From Bacteroidales bacterium UBA2939 (lineage in GTDB: Bacteria > Bacteroidota > Bacteroidia > Bacteroidales > P3), in NCBI GenBank assembly GCA_002349055.1, contig DECD01000052.1, forward strand, positions 889 through 12,782: 11,894 nucleotides of DNA, read 5' to 3'. The notes under the pieces are model-generated. The model was not told the DNA's origin, did no database searches, and was given only the letters and a program-made list of their open reading frames with translations. Positions 7,441-11,894 of this stretch are shown piece after piece. Each line of letters begins with the position of its first letter. Position 1 is the stretch's first letter. The translations under genes were made by a program, and so were the position numbers.

Positions 7441-7917
7441 CTATTTGATGTCCTTGGAAAAAACAACGAGAAAGGGATTGCTGACGGTCCCCTGCTGACT
7501 GCCGTTACTGAAGGAGAAGACGGTATCGGAACGGAAGATGTTGTGGTAGTAAGATGAGTAGTAGCGTAGCGTAATGAAGTTGCCGTCCTCGGCATGCTGC
7601 GGGGGTACGATAAAGAGGAAGAACAATGTGCCCGATGGAGCGACGAGGCCAACGCACTCGTCGCCGACGAAGGCCGCGACGCGGTCGGCGGTGTCAATAG
7701 TCCAAAGACTGTCGCCACCCTGCAGGTCGACACCAATGACGGCGGTCATGCTGGTGGTATAGTCGTAATCGGTGCTGACGCTCCATGCGGGGTCTGTAAT
7801 ATTGCCGAACATCGGGTTCGGCTCCGCGACGCTGTCGCCCTCCTCCTTGCCGCAAGAGGCAAGGAAGAGGAGGGCAGAAATCATCATTGTACCTATGGTC
7901 AATATGCTGCGTTTCAT
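7441..7917 (-). CDS. Single-domain lipoprotein related to a module of the upstream T9SS protein
   Basis: 158 residues, complete. A type II signal peptide ends in a canonical lipobox L-A-S-C22, followed by G-K-E-E-G-D, compatible with export to the outer face of the outer membrane. The mature part is one beta-rich domain from about residue 50: M-T-A-V-I-x-V, then D-x-V-A-A-F-V-G-x-E-C-V-G, hydrophobic strands, and a final N-P-F-L-V-V-F. The same order occurs twice in the large protein encoded immediately upstream (9035-9350 and 8150-8420), as M-T-L ... V-A-A-M-I-G-N-D-I-V-G ... A-P-V-L-L. The similarity is by eye and moderate. The start ATG overlaps the upstream TGA as ATGA, which points to translational coupling. 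No enzymatic residues are recognised. It may be a membrane-anchored partner of the large protein; function unknown. Confidence 0.85.
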   Translation of the reverse strand: MKRSILTIGTMMISALLFLASCGKEEGDSVAEPNPMFGNITDPAWSVSTDYDYTTSMTAVIGVDLQGGDSLWTIDTADRVAAFVGDECVGLVAPSGTLFFLFIVPPQHAEDGNFITLRYYSSYYHNIFRSDTVFSFSNGSQQGTVSNPFLVVFSKDIK

Positions 7918-10900
7918 TTCTTAATTAGTTTGATGGTGGTTAATGTTCCATTGTTGTTTACCGTGGCGAAGTAGACCCCTGCGGGGAGGTCGGCTGGTGT
8001 CCAACCGCTCGTCGTGATGCGGTCGATGAGCACACCATCGATATTATAGATGGTGATGGTGAAGTCATCGGCCCAACCCTCGGTGGCTACGAAGTCCACA
8101 TGGTTTGTGAAGGGTATCGGGTAGGCGGTGACCTGCGAGGTGAGAGGTGAAAGCACGACGGGGTTGGCAAGCGTACCTATATGACGGTTTGGTTGAGTGG
8201 AAAGTGAAGAGTGGAGAGTGGAAAGTTTGGTGGCGGTGCCATCATATTCCATCGTGAACGAGAGGTCTCCTGGTTGGTCGGTGCCGAGTGTGAGGAAATA
8301 GAGTGTATCTCCATCGACCAACATCGGTTCTGCAACACCGACATTCTCACCCGCCACGTAGGCGCGCAAGGGCGAAACACTATTCATTCCTTCAACACGG
8401 GCGATGAGAGTCATGTTGGTGGCTGGCCGGAAAGTCTGGTCGGCCTCGTTGGATTGGTTAACCCCGTCGCCCTTGCTTCCCTTGCTGCTGCGCGAGGGGC
8501 GGAAGGTGAAGTTCACCATGCCGGCGGCCTGGCGGTGCAACAGGTACCCATGGCCGGGCGTGAGCGCCTTCAGCGAACCTTCCCAGCGCTCATTCTCCGA
8601 ATAGACGGCGAAAGCGGTCTGCGACTTGATGATGTCGCCAACGCTCACATGCTCGATGTAGTCGGCCATCGCGTTGGTGATGTTCTCGGTGCTGCTGAGC
8701 AGGTAAGGGAAGGCGTTCCAACCTTGGTGCAGGGGGATGGTGCGGTCGGCCTCCGAGGAGAGGCGACGGCCCGCCAACTGCGTGTTGAAGTGGAATTCGC
8801 CCGTGCGCATCATGTACATCTGCTTATGATCCAGTCTCGTGAGCGTGCCCACCCACTGATCGCCGTCCCATTCAGCAAACTGCAGCGTGGCGACGCTCTT
8901 TAGCTGGTCCTCCTCATCCCACGGCGTGGCATTGTAGAGAAGGTCGCCGATGGCACTGTTGGCGTCGGGCTTCAGGTAGAACGAAATCCAGTTCCAACCC
9001 TCCATGATGTCAAGGTTCTGCACCTCGTTGGCCGAGGTGGAGAGGAGGACGGGGGCCGACGGCGGCAGTCCCACCATGTTGTCGGTATGGTAGGTGACGG
9101 CCGTCGAGCTACTCAGGCTGTAGATGCGGCCTGTCGAAGCCTGCCACAAGCGGAACTTGACCGGCATATTCTCCAACACTTCTGAGCCGTAGATGGTCAT
9201 ATAGAGGTAGCTCGTGCCAGCCTCGCCGTTGAAGTCGACATTCGCCATACCGACGATGTCATTGCCTATCATGGCGGCGACGATGTCGTTGGGGTCGCTG
9301 TCGTAGACACCGTCCACCATCACCTGTCCACGCAGCGTCATCTGACGTTCGTAACCATTGGGGTTCGCATCGCCCCACGGGCAGAAGGCCTTGATTTCGA
9401 CCATTATCTTCAGAGGCTCACTGAGGCCGTCCTCGTCGGTGAGGTAGACAATCTCGGAATAGATGCCCACGGGGAGGTTGTGGTCGACGGTGAAGCGCAC
9501 CGGGATAATCTCCTGCGGGTTGATGCTGCCATAAGCCTGGTCGACGGTGAGCCAGTCGGGCAGGCCGTCGATGGTGTACTGATGGCGTCGGCCGCTGATG
9601 TTCTGAATGTCGGTCGTGAGCTCGAAGTCGTTGACCGAAGTCTCGTACAAGGAGGCTTCCATATGGTTTACACCCCAGAGAAGGACATTCTTGTTCACAT
9701 ACACCTGCCACATGGTGGGACTCACGGTGCGGTTGCCGTTGAGGTCCTCGACGTTGCGCACGGTGATGTAGATGTTGTTCTTGTTGATTTCGCGATCCTG
9801 CATATTGAGGTTGATGAGCAGCTCGTCATTGTTGAAACTCCAGTCGAAGTTCATCTTCGTCAGCAGCCCGCGTTCGCGCACCGGAGCGATATCTTCGTCG
9901 GTGGCGAAGAGGGCGTTGAGGGTGTCGAAGCCCGGAGACAGTGTCAAGGGTTGAATCTTTTCCACCACGGTACCGTCGGTGGTACGGAATATCTTGCGGT
10001 TGTTGATGGAGAAGTGCTCTTCCATGATGCCGTTGCTGTTCTCCACCTGTTCGCTGAAGGGCAGCCAGGCCACGAGGCCCATCTCGTCGCCGTAGGGGGC
10101 GAGGTTATCGTAGGCTTCCACCAGACTCTTAGGCAACGCCTGCTCGAAGAGCACCAGCTCGTCGATGCTGCCGCGCAGCACCGAGCGGTTCCAGGCACCG
10201 CCAATCAGCATGTCGCCACTCAGGCCGCTGAGCGTGTCGGTGGCGAAGGTATTCATCAGGTTGCCGTCGACATAGACGGCGGCATTGTTCAGCGTGCGGT
10301 TCACCGTCAGCACATAGTGGTGCCAGCTGCCGTCGGCGAAGGTGCCGGTGGCCTGTTGCATCAGGTTGCCGTTACGGAAGCGCAGGCGTCCGTTCTCGAT
10401 GGCTATCAGCGTGCCGTCGAATCCGTCCACGCCCTGGTAGCCGCGCTGGCGCCAGCCCGCCGAGAAGAGCGGCACGTTATACTCCGTGGTGCGGAACCAG
10501 AACATCAGGGTGTAGTCCTGAATGTTGGAACGCGAGAGGATGTTCTGGTCGAGGCTCACGGCCTGTGTGCCGTCGAGGTGGAGGGCGAAGCCTGCGGGAG
10601 TGGTCCAGGCGAAGCCGTGGAGCGAAAGTGTCGAGCCGCTGGCCTTGTCGGCGCAGCTGGTGCCACGACCCTCGTTCATGGGATAGTAGGCCGCCAGTTT
10701 GCGCTCGTAACCCGTCAAGCGCCGCTCGTGGGTCTCCACGATGTCGGCCTGGCTCAGGGCCTTAATCCACACACGAGCCTCCAGCATATTGCCGCGGAAG
10801 CCGTGACCGAAGACCAGCGGGGCGGATTGGGAGTTGAGAGTTAAGAGATAAGAGTTTAGGGTCGTATCGGCTGCAATGGTTGTGTCGGTCAGCTCCTCGG

Positions 10901-11894
10901 TGCCGGCAAAGAAGCGCACACGATCTTCGTCGAGGTCGACCACCATCACCATACGGCGGAAGTCAGTCAGCGGTTCCATGGGCAGCGAGCGTACCTGCTG
11001 GTCGTTGATATAGGCATACATGCGGCAGCTGTCGCCGTCGGGCGTAAGGCCGAAACTGATGCCGCCTGTGGGCGTGGTGTGGCCAAAGAGTTCCATGGTG
11101 CCACTGGGCACGGGCGTGTAGGGCTTGGCCATGAGGTCGATGCTGAACGACTTGTCGGCCAGCACGCGCGTCACCGCACTGGAGGCACCACAGCTCGGCG
11201 TGCCGTCGAAGTAGAGCGAGGTGCTGGTCGAGATGCGGCCGCTGGAGTTGGTGACGCCCAGCAGCTGGAAGTTGTTGTCCTCGTCGAGGTAGTTTCCGGC
11301 AATGGGCTCGTTGAAGCGCAGCTTGATGTTGTCGGCCACGCCGAGGATGCCATAGGCCGGTTCTGGCTGGCCGAAGACGCGCGGACGGCGCGTGTCTTTG
11401 ATACCCGTGAACACCTCGGACGACTTGGTGATGAAGCCGCTCCCATGGCGGCAGAAGCTCACCGCACGTAGGTCGTAGCGCATCTCAATCGGGTCGCGCT
11501 CGCCGTAGAAGTGGATGTTGTCGATGCGGCCGCCGGTAATCATGGCCTTGGTACCGCTGGCGGCGGCATAGAGGGCACTGTCATAATAATAGGAACAGAG
11601 GGTCACCCATTCGTCGACGCTCTGTGTCGACAACTTGTACTGGAACTCGATGTGGTCGAAGTTGCGGTAGTTGACGTCGAAGTCCTTGATGCCCACCGGC
11701 AGGTAGTAGCCCGTGGAGTCTTGCGGCGAGAGGGTGTTGAGCACCCAGTTGTCGTGCACCTGGTCGAGGCTCACGTCGCAGCTCACCGGCATAAAGTGTA
11801 CCGAGAACTGGGCCTGGCCTTTGGTCGAGGCGATGCAGGTCGACTGAAACTCGATAATGAGGTCTTCGAAGTCGTAGCCGTCGCCGGCATAGAC
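7914..11894 (-). CDS. Large T9SS-exported LamG/Ig-like surface protein (N terminus outside window)
   Basis: 1326 residues are visible. The frame is open to position 11894, so the Met at 11792 is internal. Domains along the gene: Ig/SbsA-like (about 11400-11250); LamG/concanavalin-like 1 (11230-10670); LamG-like 2 (10590-10070), with LHLDG, a W-x-H-Y-V-L-T-V strand, V-Y-V-D-G and a G-S-I-D-E-L strand; a second SbsA-like Ig (9845-9710); a BACON-like Ig domain with L-P-D-W-L-T-V (9690-9390); module X1 (9350-9035); two GWN modules (9015-8765, 8740-8505); module X2 (8420-8150); and a type A T9SS sorting domain (8130-7914) with A-Y-P-I-P-F, I-Y-N-I-D-G, L-P-A-G-V-Y-F and terminal K-L-I-K-K. The usual Asn of YPNPF is Ile here. 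LamG domains bind glycans or proteins, so an adhesin or glycan-binding role is likely. It is translated just before, and overlaps by 4 bp with, the lipoprotein gene. Confidence 0.9.
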   Translation of the reverse strand, partial: VYAGDGYDFEDLIIEFQSTCIASTKGQAQFSVHFMPVSCDVSLDQVHDNWVLNTLSPQDSTGYYLPVGIKDFDVNYRNFDHIEFQYKLSTQSVDEWVTLCSYYYDSALYAAASGTKAMITGGRIDNIHFYGERDPIEMRYDLRAVSFCRHGSGFITKSSEVFTGIKDTRRPRVFGQPEPAYGILGVADNIKLRFNEPIAGNYLDEDNNFQLLGVTNSSGRISTSTSLYFDGTPSCGASSAVTRVLADKSFSIDLMAKPYTPVPSGTMELFGHTTPTGGISFGLTPDGDSCRMYAYINDQQVRSLPMEPLTDFRRMVMVVDLDEDRVRFFAGTEELTDTTIAADTTLNSYLLTLNSQSAPLVFGHGFRGNMLEARVWIKALSQADIVETHERRLTGYERKLAAYYPMNEGRGTSCADKASGSTLSLHGFAWTTPAGFALHLDGTQAVSLDQNILSRSNIQDYTLMFWFRTTEYNVPLFSAGWRQRGYQGVDGFDGTLIAIENGRLRFRNGNLMQQATGTFADGSWHHYVLTVNRTLNNAAVYVDGNLMNTFATDTLSGLSGDMLIGGAWNRSVLRGSIDELVLFEQALPKSLVEAYDNLAPYGDEMGLVAWLPFSEQVENSNGIMEEHFSINNRKIFRTTDGTVVEKIQPLTLSPGFDTLNALFATDEDIAPVRERGLLTKMNFDWSFNNDELLINLNMQDREINKNNIYITVRNVEDLNGNRTVSPTMWQVYVNKNVLLWGVNHMEASLYETSVNDFELTTDIQNISGRRHQYTIDGLPDWLTVDQAYGSINPQEIIPVRFTVDHNLPVGIYSEIVYLTDEDGLSEPLKIMVEIKAFCPWGDANPNGYERQMTLRGQVMVDGVYDSDPNDIVAAMIGNDIVGMANVDFNGEAGTSYLYMTIYGSEVLENMPVKFRLWQASTGRIYSLSSSTAVTYHTDNMVGLPPSAPVLLSTSANEVQNLDIMEGWNWISFYLKPDANSAIGDLLYNATPWDEEDQLKSVATLQFAEWDGDQWVGTLTRLDHKQMYMMRTGEFHFNTQLAGRRLSSEADRTIPLHQGWNAFPYLLSSTENITNAMADYIEHVSVGDIIKSQTAFAVYSENERWEGSLKALTPGHGYLLHRQAAGMVNFTFRPSRSSKGSKGDGVNQSNEADQTFRPATNMTLIARVEGMNSVSPLRAYVAGENVGVAEPMLVDGDTLYFLTLGTDQPGDLSFTMEYDGTATKLSTLHSSLSTQPNRHIGTLANPVVLSPLTSQVTAYPIPFTNHVDFVATEGWADDFTITIYNIDGVLIDRITTSGWTPADLPAGVYFATVNNNGTLTTIKLIKK
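8133..8153. repeat. Heptanucleotide array 3 (3 units)
   Basis: Three 7-bp units, CTGCGAG, GTGAGAG and GTGAAAG, lie 37 bp from array 1. They encode LSPLTSQ between module X2 and the T9SS sorting domain. It is shorter and more diverged than the other two arrays. Confidence 0.55.
8191..8225. repeat. Heptanucleotide array 1 (5 units)
   Basis: Five 7-bp units occur in register on the plus strand; four fit TGRARAG and the first, GGTTGAG, is divergent. On the coding (minus) strand it encodes LSTLHSSLSTQ, in a loop of module X2. Confidence 0.75.
8424..8507. repeat. Low-complexity linker between duplicated TFRP motifs
   Basis: A 60-bp segment (8436-8495) encodes SRSSKGSKGDGVNQSN and neighbours. It includes a tandem 9-bp unit giving SKG-SKG. 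It is bounded by two 12-bp stretches both encoding TFRP (8496-8507 and 8424-8435). It links the second GWN module to module X2. Confidence 0.5.
8505..9015 (-). repeat. Tandem GWN module duplication
   Basis: Two modules of about 80 residues follow one another: one opens L-D-I-M-E-G-W-N-W-I-S-F, the other I-P-L-H-Q-G-W-N-A-F-P-Y. Each then has a helical-looking stretch (SAIGDLLYNA; ITNAMADYIE), a strand with W-x-G-x-L (WVGTLTRL; WEGSLKAL), and a closing G-x-Y/Q-M/L-x-x-R segment. The pattern fits duplication of one domain. I do not recognise its function. Confidence 0.65.
10827..10861. repeat. Heptanucleotide array 2 (5 units)
   Basis: Five 7-bp units occur in register on the plus strand, with consensus near TTRAGAG. 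On the coding strand it encodes TLNSYLLTLNSQ, just before a strand of LamG-like domain 1. It has the same unit length and number as array 1, with a different but related consensus. Confidence 0.75.

Noticed and set aside
9480..10844. Plus-strand open frame of 454 codons
   Set aside because: It lies opposite the LamG and Ig-like domains of the T9SS protein; its product has no recognisable domain and is Val/Ala/Gly/Glu-rich like other antisense shadows.
11792..11792. Met codon as start of the large T9SS protein
   Set aside because: The same frame is open through the remaining 34 codons to the window edge and no signal peptide follows the Met, so it is internal.

Overview
The window looks like a chromosomal segment of a Bacteroidales bacterium (phylum Bacteroidota), probably a GC-rich gut- or rumen-type lineage. 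The evidence is a C-terminal type IX secretion system (T9SS) sorting domain, two lipoproteins with charged residues after the lipidated cysteine (the Bacteroidota surface-export pattern), A-rich translation starts without Shine-Dalgarno sequences, and one promoter matching the Bacteroidota -33 TTTG / -7 TAnnTTTG consensus. The species cannot be named from this sequence.

Layout, left to right. (1) Positions 1-6019, minus strand: a probable operon driven by the promoter at 6223-6253. It encodes a 266-residue lipoprotein with two lipocalin-like halves. After 32 bp follows a giant secreted repeat protein of at least 1728 residues whose C terminus lies beyond position 1. The giant has a signal peptide, a very glycine-rich segment, a beta-helix-like block and four GLUG-type modules in A-B-A-B order. 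(2) Positions 6020-6505: leader and divergent intergenic DNA, with the promoter, two inverted repeats, a GC-rich hairpin between 8-bp direct repeats, and a 16-bp palindrome. (3) Positions 6506-7399, plus strand: a complete PfkB-family sugar kinase, the only metabolic gene. (4) Positions 7441-11894, minus strand: a large T9SS-exported protein (N terminus beyond 11894) with two LamG/concanavalin-like domains, Ig-like domains, a duplicated GWN module and a T9SS sorting tail. It overlaps by 4 bp (ATGA) a 158-residue lipoprotein.

Both minus-strand operons pair a small surface-type lipoprotein with a very large modular exported protein, so most of the window is devoted to the cell surface, probably adhesion or glycan contact. 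In the second operon the lipoprotein appears to be a single-domain relative of a module that occurs twice in its large neighbour, which suggests the two proteins have a common origin and possibly a joint role. The kinase lies between the operons and shows no clear functional link to them.

The most unusual sequence feature is a set of heptanucleotide-period tracts inside the T9SS gene. They encode similar S/T-L-x-S peptides in predicted loops and could shift the reading frame if their copy number changed. I see no tRNA, rRNA, CRISPR array, transposase or phage gene, and no clear evidence of a wholly new molecular system.
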